Assembly (NCBI GenBank): GCA_964394145.1
Contig: CAYMVL010000025.1
Location: forward strand, 124,001 to 188,000
Direction of reading: 5' to 3'
Origin: JAFGBN01 sp964394145
Lineage (GTDB): Bacteria; Chloroflexota; Dehalococcoidia; GIF9; AB-539-J10
Length of the DNA: 64,000 nt
Shown here: positions 44,046 through 52,290 of the stretch, one piece after another
Position numbering within the stretch: the first letter of the stretch is position 1
Layout: each line of letters opens with the position of its first letter
Notes under the pieces: model-generated
Told to the model about the DNA's origin: nothing
Databases searched by the model: none
Seen by the model: only the letters and a program-made list of their open reading frames with translations
Program-made: the position numbers and the translations under genes

Positions 44046-44545
44046 AAGTCTCTGCCCAAGTAATAAAGGAACTAAGGACTAGAACAGATGCTGGTATGCT
44101 TGACTGCAAAGATGCTTTGGTGGAAGCAGGAGGTGATGCAGAAAAGGCAGTTGAAATCCTGAAATCCCGTGGCCTGGCAATAGCGGAAAAAAAGAGGGAA
44201 CGTAGCACAGGTGAAGGAATAATAGAATCTTATATACATCATACCAATAGAGTAGGAGCCTTAGTGGAGTTAAATTGTGAAACAGATTTCGTAGCTCACA
44301 CTAATGAGTTCAAGAAGCTTGCTCACGATTTAGCAATGCAGGTAGCCGCGACGGCGCCGCAATTTATAACCGCTGCCGAGATGCCCCCAGAAACAAGTGT
44401 AGACCCACAAATTGCTTGCCTGCTTGATCAGGCTTCCATTAGAGAACCTGACAAGACTGTAGAGGAAATCATTTCTGAGGTAATAGCCAAGGTAGGTGAG
44501 AACATAAGAATACGAAGGTTCGCTAGATTCGAACTGGGTTGTTAA
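44042..44545 (+). CDS. tsf: Elongation factor Ts, short form
   Basis: EF-Ts exchanges GDP on EF-Tu. At 167 residues it is much shorter than the about 280 of E. coli and lacks part of the core/coiled-coil region, similar to Thermus- and Chloroflexota-type EF-Ts. The N-terminal UBA-like domain (VIKELRTRTDAGMLDCKDALVEAGGD, 7-32) and the essential NCETDFVA block are intact. After it, only 74 bases separate it from frr, so pyrH, often found here, is absent. Confidence 0.96.
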   Translation: MKVSAQVIKELRTRTDAGMLDCKDALVEAGGDAEKAVEILKSRGLAIAEKKRERSTGEGIIESYIHHTNRVGALVELNCETDFVAHTNEFKKLAHDLAMQVAATAPQFITAAEMPPETSVDPQIACLLDQASIREPDKTVEEIISEVIAKVGENIRIRRFARFELGC

Positions 44546-44619
44546 TTGCTGCTGTAGCTCAGCGGACTAATAAATTACAATATAGTCGCTAACGCTCGGA
44601 CCTTTGGTGAAATCCTGCG

Positions 44620-45177
44620 ATGGCTGCTGACATCCTTGGTGAACTGAATTTCAGAATGCAAAAGGCGGTGGACGGGTTAGCCACAGAGCTAGCTACTGTC
44701 CGCACCAGCCGAGCTTCCCCTGCTTTGGTGGAGAACATCATGGTTGATTACCATGGCATATCTACTCCACTCCGGCAGATTGCTACTATATCTATACCTG
44801 AGTTTAATTTGATCATTATTCAACCCTGGGATCGCACATCCTTAAACAGCATAGATAAAGCGATCCTGAAGGCAGATATCGGCCTGAATCCCGTAAACGA
44901 TGGTAACATAATTCGGGTACTTATTCCGCCCCTTAGTGAGGAACGGCGCATAAAGCTAGCCAAGTTAGTATCTAAGAAGGTAGAGGAACGGCGGGTGGGG
45001 ATAAGCAATATAAAACGGGACAGCATTGGAGAACTACGACAGATGGAGAGAAGCAAGCAAATGTCTAAAGATGAGCTCGAAAATACCATAACACAGGTTG
45101 ACAAGATTACTGCCAATTTTATAGACAAAGCAAGCGAGATAGGACAGAGCAAAGAAAAGGAAATAAAGGAAGTATAA
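44620..45177 (+). CDS. frr: Ribosome recycling factor
   Basis: RRF splits the ribosome after termination with EF-G. The 185-residue protein has the two-domain signature: MQKAVDGLATELATVRTSRASPALVENI at the N-terminus, STPLRQIATISIPE, and the three-helix C-terminal part LSEERRIKLAKLVSKKVEERRVGISNIKRD. The start is the ATG at 44620, without a clear ribosome site. A 288-base gap to cdsA follows, where uppS is found in many bacteria. Confidence 0.97.
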   Translation: MAADILGELNFRMQKAVDGLATELATVRTSRASPALVENIMVDYHGISTPLRQIATISIPEFNLIIIQPWDRTSLNSIDKAILKADIGLNPVNDGNIIRVLIPPLSEERRIKLAKLVSKKVEERRVGISNIKRDSIGELRQMERSKQMSKDELENTITQVDKITANFIDKASEIGQSKEKEIKEV

Positions 45178-45465
45178 ATGGGTTTGGGGTTCAGGGAAGA
45201 GCAGTTACATAAGGAGAATTGTACTTAATAAGCACATAGTCCGCGACTCAATGAACTATACTAAGTGGAACCTAGAGCGTGTGCATATCTTTGGTCTAGA
45301 GCGAAGCAACCGGACTAGTCGTATTACAGATATACTGCTGAAGTAGGCCATTCATAAGCAACTCTAAAAGCTCAACTGGCTATCTGGCTGGTCAGGCTGT
45401 TATTCAATGGTGGGCAACGATCCTTAGCAAACCCTACATAGCTTGAAAACTGTTAAAATAGAGCC
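45178..45465. other. Intergenic gap between frr and cdsA
   Basis: No gene is seen. The UppS motifs (DGNGRWA, RP) do not occur in any frame I read. At the 3' end lies TG-t-TAAAAT (45451-45459), 6 bases before the GTG of cdsA. Confidence 0.6.
45451..45459 (+). promoter_or_regulatory. Extended -10 element, 6 bases before cdsA
   Basis: TG-t-TAAAAT lies 6 bases before the GTG start at 45466, with no ribosome site between. The same arrangement as at the ychF-like gene suggests an internal promoter giving a leaderless cdsA message. Confidence 0.4.
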
Positions 45466-46287
45466 GTGCTCAAGCAAAGAATCATCACTGCTGCGGTGGG
45501 CGTGCCCCTCATTATCTTTGCCATCTGGTTTGGTCACCCCTGGTTTACAGTTATAATAGCCGCGGTAGCACTGCTGGGCACCCTTGAGTTGTACCGTCTG
45601 GTCGGCAATTCCGACAAGGGATGCCCCTTAAATTATTTCGGTCTGGCATGGGCGCTAGCGCTTGTCTTGAGTCCGCACTACAAGAACGCTGGCATGCCAA
45701 GTGTCTCTGTGTTGCCCTTGGTTATCACTCTGCCGATATTGATTTCCTTGATCTGGCTAATATGGTGCTCTGCTCGTGAGAAGGCATTTCGTAACTGGGC
45801 ATGGACATTAGCCGGCGTCTTCTATGTGGGCTGGATGCTAAGCTTTTGGCTCAACCTGCGTATTTTGGAGAGTGGGAGGGATTGGGTTTACCTAGCTTTA
45901 TTCACTACTTTCGCCAATGATACCGGTGCGTTTTTCATAGGACGGGCATGGGGCAAGCACAAGTTAAGCCCGACCGTAAGCCCGGGCAAGACTTGGGAAG
46001 GGGCAGCAGGAGGTTTGCTAAGTTCTATTGTAGTCGCCCTAGTAATATCCAGGATCCCTTTTCTTTTTTCAAGTTCACCTTTGGAGTCCTGGCAACTTAT
46101 CGTCCTTGCTTTTCTTGTTAGCATCTTCGCACAGCTCGGTGATTTGGTCGAGTCGGTTCTCAAGCGCAATACGGGGGTTAAGGAATCAGGCAAGTTACTG
46201 CCAGGGCATGGCGGTATCCTTGATCGCTTTGACAGTCTCATCTTTGTTGGGCCAGTGGTATACTATTACGTAACATGCATCATGTAA
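45466..46287 (+). CDS. cdsA: Phosphatidate cytidylyltransferase
   Basis: It makes CDP-diacylglycerol, the precursor of anionic phospholipids, in the inner membrane. The 273-residue protein has about seven hydrophobic segments and the family signature near the C-terminus, NTGVKESGKLLPGHGGILDRFDSLIF, with Glu for the more usual Asp after the Lys. The start is a GTG at 45466. Its 3' end overlaps dxr by 13 bases. Confidence 0.95.
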   Translation: MLKQRIITAAVGVPLIIFAIWFGHPWFTVIIAAVALLGTLELYRLVGNSDKGCPLNYFGLAWALALVLSPHYKNAGMPSVSVLPLVITLPILISLIWLIWCSAREKAFRNWAWTLAGVFYVGWMLSFWLNLRILESGRDWVYLALFTTFANDTGAFFIGRAWGKHKLSPTVSPGKTWEGAAGGLLSSIVVALVISRIPFLFSSSPLESWQLIVLAFLVSIFAQLGDLVESVLKRNTGVKESGKLLPGHGGILDRFDSLIFVGPVVYYYVTCIM

Positions 46288-47486
46288 AGAAGATAGCTAT
46301 CTTGGGTTCCACGGGTTCGATAGGGCAGCAGGTTCTGGAGGTGGTGCGGGCCTTACCTGATAAGTGCACCGTGCTAGCTTTAGCGGGAGGCAATAACTAC
46401 GCGCTTCTGGAAAGACAGATTAGTGAGTTCCAACCCAAAATGTTTTGGTCCTCAGCTAAGGTGCACTTGGGCCACGGAGCAGAACTTATGTCTATGGAGG
46501 AAATGGTCAGCCACTCTGAAGTGGATATGGTTATCATAGCCACTTCGGGCAAAGCAGGGCTGAGCCCAACCCTAGCTGCTCTAAAAGCAGGCAAGACGGT
46601 AGCTTTGGCCAATAAGGAATCGTTGGTCATGGCAGGCGAAATCATCATTGACGCGGCCAGACGTCATCAAGCTCAAATCTTGCCCATCGATAGCGAACAT
46701 AGTGCGATATGGCAGTGCTTGCAAGGAGAAAAAAACGAACCGCGAAGGCTTTTCCTGACCGCTTCCGGAGGCCCATTCTACCATCATCCTCAATCACAAT
46801 TAAGCAAAGTGACCGTGGAGCAGGCTCTGCAGCATCCTATATGGAGAATGGGGAAAAAGATCACCATCGATTCAGCAACGCTAATGAATAAAGGACTGGA
46901 GGTCATCGAGGCACATTGGCTCTTCGCTATCCCGTTCGACAACATTGAAATAGTGATTCACCCTCAGTCCGTCATCCATTCTATGGTAGAGTTCATCGAC
47001 GGGTCAATTAAAGCTCAGCTTGGCCTACCCGACATGAGATTGCCGATACAATATGCCCTTTCACACCCTGACAGGTGGCCCAATTCAGAATTGAAGTACC
47101 TTGATTTGAACAGCCTCCAAACCCTGGACTTTGAGCCTGCCGACGATAACAGGTTTCCTTGTCTCCAGCTGGCGGTAAGCGCTGGTAAAGCCGGAGGTAC
47201 TTATCCTGCAGCGCTTTGTGCTGCTGACGAGGTAGCGGTAGAATCTTTTCTTACTAGACAAATCGCATTTACCGATATCCCAATAATGGTGCAAGAGACT
47301 CTGGAACGACATGATAGCATTTCCCGGCCATCCATAGACGAAATCCTGGCCGCCGATGCTTGGGCAAGGGAGTACGCTATGGGCCTTTGTCTAGAGCATT
47401 GCGACCACCCTCCTGCCATTGCCAAGAGCGGACTTACGAAGGAAGCTGCCGGGCTGCGCAAGCTCAAAGAGCAAGATAACAAATGA
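46275..47486 (+). CDS. dxr: 1-deoxy-D-xylulose 5-phosphate reductoisomerase
   Basis: The committed step of the MEP route to isoprenoids. The 403-residue protein has the NADPH loop ILGSTGSIGQQVLEVV (9-24), ALANKESLVMAG, the metal/substrate block LPIDSEHSAIWQCLQG, the flexible loop with HPIWRMGKKITIDSATLMNKGLE, and IHPQSVIHSMVEF. It overlaps cdsA (13 bases) and rseP (4 bases). The enzyme product passes later to IspG, encoded two genes downstream. Confidence 0.97.
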   Translation: MHHVKKIAILGSTGSIGQQVLEVVRALPDKCTVLALAGGNNYALLERQISEFQPKMFWSSAKVHLGHGAELMSMEEMVSHSEVDMVIIATSGKAGLSPTLAALKAGKTVALANKESLVMAGEIIIDAARRHQAQILPIDSEHSAIWQCLQGEKNEPRRLFLTASGGPFYHHPQSQLSKVTVEQALQHPIWRMGKKITIDSATLMNKGLEVIEAHWLFAIPFDNIEIVIHPQSVIHSMVEFIDGSIKAQLGLPDMRLPIQYALSHPDRWPNSELKYLDLNSLQTLDFEPADDNRFPCLQLAVSAGKAGGTYPAALCAADEVAVESFLTRQIAFTDIPIMVQETLERHDSISRPSIDEILAADAWAREYAMGLCLEHCDHPPAIAKSGLTKEAAGLRKLKEQDNK

Positions 47487-48787
47487 ACGTTGTTCTGATT
47501 ATTATCCTTTTTATCGTGTCTCTTTTCGTCCTGATCTCCCTTCACGAACTGGGCCATTTCTCTACTGCCAAGCGTGCTGGTATAAAGGTGGAGGAGTTTG
47601 GCATAGGGTTGCCCCCGCGGCTTTTTGGAATTAAGCGAGGGGAGACTATATATTCAGCTAATGCCATACCCTTTGGAGCCTTCGTGAAGATGGCTGGAGA
47701 AGATGACCCGTCAGTGCCTCGTAGCCTGGCGAGCAAAGGACCATGGACCAGGCTATTAGTCTACGCTGCTGGCCCGCTCGTGAATATCTTACTTGCTCTC
47801 ATCTTACTTAGTTCCTTTCTGATGTTGCCTACAAAGTACGTAGCCGGGATAGGAGCTATGGTGCACTCGGTAGTGGCAGCTTCGCCTGCAGCAGAAGCCG
47901 GCATTGAGCCCGGAGATGTGATTCTAGAGGTCAACGACAAACCCGTTCGCACGTGGGCAGAGCTACAGAATCTGGTAAATGCCACCGAAGGGCAAGAAGA
48001 AATAACTCTGCTTCTGAAGAGAGACGAAACTCAGGATGAAGTCGGTTTGGAACCCGTCTTTGACCCTACACTGGAGCGGCGGACTATTGGTGTTCTACTG
48101 TGTTGGAATATAGTAAGCCAGGTAGATGAAGGCTCTCCAGCTCATGAGGCTGGTTTCAGGCCTCAGGACACTATCCTGACCATTAATGGACAACCTGTGT
48201 ATAACGATGAAAGCATGTCTCACGCCCTGCAATCTATCAAGACCGGAGAAGAGATAAGCGTGTCCTTAATCAGAGCCGAGGAAGAGACCATTATAGAGCT
48301 TGATTCCATTCAGCAGATAGAGGGTATAAATCTACACTGGGTCGAGGGTACACGTATTGAGCAGGAGCGACTCCCATTATGGAAAGCGGTACACGCTGCA
48401 GGCAGCTATATTGTCTACATGCCACTTCTTATAGTAGATGCTATCCCATTGTTAAAAGAGGACCCTGGCCAAGCTCTCATAGGCCCCATAGGAGCTGGCC
48501 AGTTAACTATAGAATACGTAGAGTCGTCCGGTGTGAGTAACATACTGTTTATGATGAGCATCATTAGCCTGGGGCTCGCTCTGTTCAATTTTCTTCCTAT
48601 TCCACCTCTGGATGGCGGAGGGATGCTGGTAGCATTTGTTGAAGGAATCAGGCGTGGCAAGCGACTTTCCACCCGAGCAGTGAAATTGGCATACACGATA
48701 GGTACCATCCTTCTAATTACACTTATGGTTGGCGTGACTTTCAATGATATCCTGCGTCTGGTCGGAGGCGAGGGCTTTGGACTATGA
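47483..48787 (+). CDS. rseP: Site-2 intramembrane metalloprotease, RseP family
   Basis: The 434-residue M50 protease has zinc motif HELGH (21-25) in the first membrane helix, two PDZ domains (about 125-185 with SPAAEAGIEPGDVIL, and 210-275 with SPAHEAGFRPQDTIL), and the third zinc ligand in NFLPIPPLDGGGM within a later helix; a final membrane helix closes it. In other bacteria it cuts anti-sigma factors or signal peptides; none is encoded nearby. It overlaps dxr and ispG by 4 bases each. Confidence 0.95.
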   Translation: MNVVLIIILFIVSLFVLISLHELGHFSTAKRAGIKVEEFGIGLPPRLFGIKRGETIYSANAIPFGAFVKMAGEDDPSVPRSLASKGPWTRLLVYAAGPLVNILLALILLSSFLMLPTKYVAGIGAMVHSVVAASPAAEAGIEPGDVILEVNDKPVRTWAELQNLVNATEGQEEITLLLKRDETQDEVGLEPVFDPTLERRTIGVLLCWNIVSQVDEGSPAHEAGFRPQDTILTINGQPVYNDESMSHALQSIKTGEEISVSLIRAEEETIIELDSIQQIEGINLHWVEGTRIEQERLPLWKAVHAAGSYIVYMPLLIVDAIPLLKEDPGQALIGPIGAGQLTIEYVESSGVSNILFMMSIISLGLALFNFLPIPPLDGGGMLVAFVEGIRRGKRLSTRAVKLAYTIGTILLITLMVGVTFNDILRLVGGEGFGL

Positions 48788-49848
48788 TACAGCGGCGTAG
48801 TTCTATACCTCTAAAGATTGGCACAGTGACTGTTGGTGGTAACGCGCCAATTATAGTACAATCCATGACTAAGACTGACACCCGTGATATTGACGCTACT
48901 ATCAAGCAGATTAAGCAGCTACAGGACTGTGGCTGCGAGATAGTACGGCTGGCGATTCCAGATAAGGAAGCGGCCCAGAATATTTCAGCCATAAAGAAGG
49001 GTACGTCACTACCGCTAATCGCTGATGTACACTTCGATTATCGTCTAGCCTTGCTTGCCTTGCAGGCTGGCATCGATGGGCTCCGTCTGAATCCAGGTAA
49101 CATTCGAGACTCCGAGCAAATCACCAGGGTAGTAGCTGCTGCCAAGGAAAGAGAGATACCTATTCGAATCGGAGTGAACGCTGGCAGTTTACCGGGAAGC
49201 TTCGAACCGGATATTCCACTAGCCAGCAGGATGGTTGATGCCGCATTGGAGCAGGTAAGAATTATGGAAAACCTGAATTTCACTTTGATCAAACTCTCTC
49301 TTAAAGCGTTCGATGTTCCCACCACAGTCGAGGCTTATAGAATGGCTGCAGACAAGACCCCGTACCCCTTGCACTTAGGCATCACCGAAGCTGGACTCCC
49401 TCAAGCTGGAGCTATACGCAGCGCCGTAGGTATTGGCATACTTCTACATCAGGGTATCGGTGATACGATACGAGTCTCCCTTAGCGCTCATCCCTGTGAA
49501 GAGATATCGGCTGCTTATGAAATCTTGAAAAGTCTCGGACTGCTCCAGCGAGGTCCAACGCTTGTAAGCTGCCCTTCCTGCGGCCGAGCCGAAGTCGATG
49601 TCATTGCCTTAGCCGAGGCAGTAGATAAACGTCTGAAAATGATAAGCAGGCCGATTAAGGTGGCCGTTATGGGTTGCGTGGTCAATGGCCCCGGAGAGGC
49701 TAAAGATGCTGACGTGGGCCTCGCCTGTGGCAAGGGCAGGGGTGCTATATTCAAGAAGGGGGAGGTGGTCCGTACAGTGGACGAGAAGGATTTTCTCGAG
49801 GCTCTGATGACAGAAGTGAAAGAAGAGGCTGAGGTCTCAGATATATGA
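48784..49848 (+). CDS. ispG: 4-hydroxy-3-methylbut-2-en-1-yl diphosphate synthase
   Basis: IspG converts MEcPP to HMBPP, a late step of the MEP pathway, using a [4Fe-4S] cluster. The 354-residue protein has the TIM-barrel part (IVQSMTKTDTRDIDATIKQI; LIADVHFDYRLAL) and the cluster domain with CPSCGRAEVD and the MGCVVNGPGEAKDADVG motif, whose cysteines and Glu hold the cluster. It overlaps rseP by 4 bases. Ferredoxin or flavodoxin is the likely electron donor, not seen here. Confidence 0.97.
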   Translation: MIQRRSSIPLKIGTVTVGGNAPIIVQSMTKTDTRDIDATIKQIKQLQDCGCEIVRLAIPDKEAAQNISAIKKGTSLPLIADVHFDYRLALLALQAGIDGLRLNPGNIRDSEQITRVVAAAKEREIPIRIGVNAGSLPGSFEPDIPLASRMVDAALEQVRIMENLNFTLIKLSLKAFDVPTTVEAYRMAADKTPYPLHLGITEAGLPQAGAIRSAVGIGILLHQGIGDTIRVSLSAHPCEEISAAYEILKSLGLLQRGPTLVSCPSCGRAEVDVIALAEAVDKRLKMISRPIKVAVMGCVVNGPGEAKDADVGLACGKGRGAIFKKGEVVRTVDEKDFLEALMTEVKEEAEVSDI

Positions 49849-49915
49849 AAAAGCAGGAGACAGGCGCGGTTACCCGTCATAGTAGAAGCAAGGACTGTTA
49901 AGGAGGAAGCGAGAT

Positions 49916-50200
49916 ATGGAAGAGTATCCAATTACTATCGGCCTTGAATACGAAGAAAGACTGTCGCGACTAACCACGTTTTTCAGGTTTTTCATGGCCA
50001 TCCCCCACTATATATGTCTGTATGGTCTCGGCATCGCTGCTGCGGTCGTCGTCTTTATCTCATGGTGGTCGATTTTATTCACGGCTCGATATCCTAAGTG
50101 GGCATTCAGATTTGTTAGTGGCTGTTTCCGCTGGAATACAAGGTTAGGTGGATATTGTCTCTTGTTAACGGACAAATATCCACCATTTAGCCTCGACTGA
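49916..50200 (+). CDS. DUF4389-type small membrane protein
   Basis: The 94-residue protein has a soluble start (MEEYPITIGLEYEERLSRLTT), one long hydrophobic segment (about 20-52) with FFRFFMAIPHYICLY, the family's FFRxxLAIPH motif, and a second part WSILFTARYPKWAFRF with a conserved YP and RW. DUF4389 function is unknown. It has AAGGAGG upstream and lies between ispG and proS on the same strand. Confidence 0.78.
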   Translation: MEEYPITIGLEYEERLSRLTTFFRFFMAIPHYICLYGLGIAAAVVVFISWWSILFTARYPKWAFRFVSGCFRWNTRLGGYCLLLTDKYPPFSLD

Positions 50201-50233
50201 TGCGGTCCACGAGTTTTATCTTGAGGGTAAGAA

Positions 50234-51940
50234 ATGCGTTTCTCTAAGATTTTTGGCAGGACATTGCGACAAGCACCAGCAGAGGCTGAGAGCGTAAGCC
50301 ATCAGTTGTTGCTCCGGGCAGGCATGATTGCGCAGCAGGCCGCCGGAGTCTATTCTTACCTGCCTTTAGGCCTGCGTGTGCTCAAGAAGATAGAAAACAT
50401 AATTAGAGAGGAAATGGATAAGGCCGGGGGCCAGGAATTGATGCTGCCCGTGTTACAGCCTTTTGAACTCTGGCAGCAATCAGGCAGATGGCTCTCATTT
50501 GGTCAGTCTCTCTTCACCCTAACCGACCGTAGAGAGCATCGGCTAGTCTTAGGACCAACACACGAAGAGGTTATTGCCGACCTTGCCCATCGATACGTGC
50601 AAAGCTACCGTGACCTTCCCATGCTTATTTACCAGATACAGACTAAATTCCGGGATGAGCCCCGCCCCCGTGGCGGGCTACTCAGAGTTCGTGAGTTCAT
50701 AATGAAAGACCTCTACAGCTTTGACGCTGATGAGACTGGTCTTGATGAAAGCTATCAGAAAATGTGCCAAACATATAAGAGTATTTATGCACGCCTGGGT
50801 TTACAGGCGGTGATGGTCGAAGCAGATAGCGGTGCCATAGGTGGCAAGGAATCCCATGAATTCATGTTTATTACAGAGAATGGCGAGGATGAGATTATAT
50901 ATTGTGCCAATTGCGGCTATACAGTCAATGTGGAGAAGGCCCAATTCACCAAGACCGGGCCAAATGACCAGACGCCATTTCCTCTTGAGGAGATAACAAC
51001 ACCGGGTTGCAAGACTATAGAGCAAGTGGCCAGTTTTGTCGGAGTGCCACCAAGTCAAACGCTCAAAGCTGTGTTCTATTCCGCAGACGGTAAATTCGTA
51101 TTTGTTGTTATCAGAGGCGATCTAGAAGTTAACGAAACGAAATTAAGGAACACATTGAAGTGCTCCGAACTTCGCCTCGCTAACGACAGCGAAGTAATTG
51201 AGGCAGGCCTGGTAGCTGGTTCCGCATCGCCCATAGGCATAAAGGGGGCTAAGGTCGTTGCTGACGATTCCATAACCCTTGGCTCCAATTTCGTTGTCGG
51301 CGCCAACAAGGCAGGGTTCCATTATAAGAATGCAAACTACCCCAACGATTTTCAGGTTGACATCATAGCCGACATTGCCTTGGCTCGCACCGGAGACAGC
51401 TGCCCTAAGTGCGGCAGGAAACTCTCATCTGCCCGTGGCATTGAGGTCGGCCACGTATTCAAATTAGGCACATTCATTAGCCAGAAACTGGGCGCAACCT
51501 ATCTCGCCCGGGACGGTTTGGTCAAGCCAATTGTTATGGGCTCTTATGGCATCGGGTTGGGTCGGCTCCTGGCTGCCATAGTAGAACAAAGCCATGACGA
51601 CAAAGGCATAATCTGGCCACTTCCAGTTGCCCCCTACCATGTTTATCTTTGTCCCTTATACTCAGACAATCCCGCCGTTGCGTCAACCGCAGATAGCGTC
51701 TACCAGGACTTGAAAGACAACGGAACCGAGGTAATCCTGGACGACCGTGATGAGTCCCCGGGAACTAAATTCAATGATGCTGACCTTCTAGGAATACCTT
51801 TACGGCTGACCCTATCGCCACGGACCTTGAAAAAACAGAGCATAGAGCTTAAATGGCGCTGGGAGAGGGAACCACAGCTATTGCCGCTGGATAAACTAGG
51901 CCCTCAGATCAACGCGCTACTGAGAGAAAAATCGTGCTGA
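50234..51940 (+). CDS. proS: Proline--tRNA ligase (bacterial type)
   Basis: The 568-residue class II synthetase has motif 1 (LPLGLRVLKKIENIIREEMDKAGGQE), motif 2 (KFRDEPRPRGGLLRVREFIMKDLYSFD), the inserted editing domain (about 225-385, YbaK-like, with GIKGAKVVADD) and a C-terminal anticodon-binding domain (VAPYHVYLCP). Cysteine pairs CANCGYT and CPKCGR flank the insertion. It is the last gene of the rpsB run. Length is normal for the long bacterial form. Confidence 0.97.
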   Translation: MRFSKIFGRTLRQAPAEAESVSHQLLLRAGMIAQQAAGVYSYLPLGLRVLKKIENIIREEMDKAGGQELMLPVLQPFELWQQSGRWLSFGQSLFTLTDRREHRLVLGPTHEEVIADLAHRYVQSYRDLPMLIYQIQTKFRDEPRPRGGLLRVREFIMKDLYSFDADETGLDESYQKMCQTYKSIYARLGLQAVMVEADSGAIGGKESHEFMFITENGEDEIIYCANCGYTVNVEKAQFTKTGPNDQTPFPLEEITTPGCKTIEQVASFVGVPPSQTLKAVFYSADGKFVFVVIRGDLEVNETKLRNTLKCSELRLANDSEVIEAGLVAGSASPIGIKGAKVVADDSITLGSNFVVGANKAGFHYKNANYPNDFQVDIIADIALARTGDSCPKCGRKLSSARGIEVGHVFKLGTFISQKLGATYLARDGLVKPIVMGSYGIGLGRLLAAIVEQSHDDKGIIWPLPVAPYHVYLCPLYSDNPAVASTADSVYQDLKDNGTEVILDDRDESPGTKFNDADLLGIPLRLTLSPRTLKKQSIELKWRWEREPQLLPLDKLGPQINALLREKSC

Positions 51941-52290
51941 ACGATTACTATCTGGAAGGTGGGTATGCGTACGATCACCACAGCAATCTTCGCCGGCGAG
52001 AAGGCTCCCGTCTATCCACCCGATAACATGGCTACATCAAATGCAACAATGGAGAGTCCCATGCGAAGGCATTGTTAGTTTCCCACAGGGCGAGAAAGAA
52101 GCCACAGCCCACAAGGTAAGGTTGTTGAGTCACTCTAGCCGTCTAAGCCACTGAGATAGCTATTGCTCTCCAAGAATTCTGCCATAGGCTTGCACATGAA
52201 GAGAATGAAGCAGCGATTTCATATCTCGCCGGGCCTTGTGCCCGCATCCCGAGAAAGTCGAAGAGCAGCAAGTAGGTAAGCTACTTTATG
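51941..52290. other. Intergenic region between convergent proS and pheT
   Basis: This 350-base stretch separates two operons that end towards each other. I see no gene family, tRNA or clear terminator hairpin. A 37-codon frame from ATG at 51965 with GGTGG upstream ends soon and has no family resemblance. Confidence 0.55.

Noticed and set aside
44546..44619. tRNA-like string GTAGCTCAGCGG between tsf and frr
   Set aside because: Only the 5' dozen bases look like a tRNA; there is no D-stem partner, anticodon arm or TTCGAAT loop.
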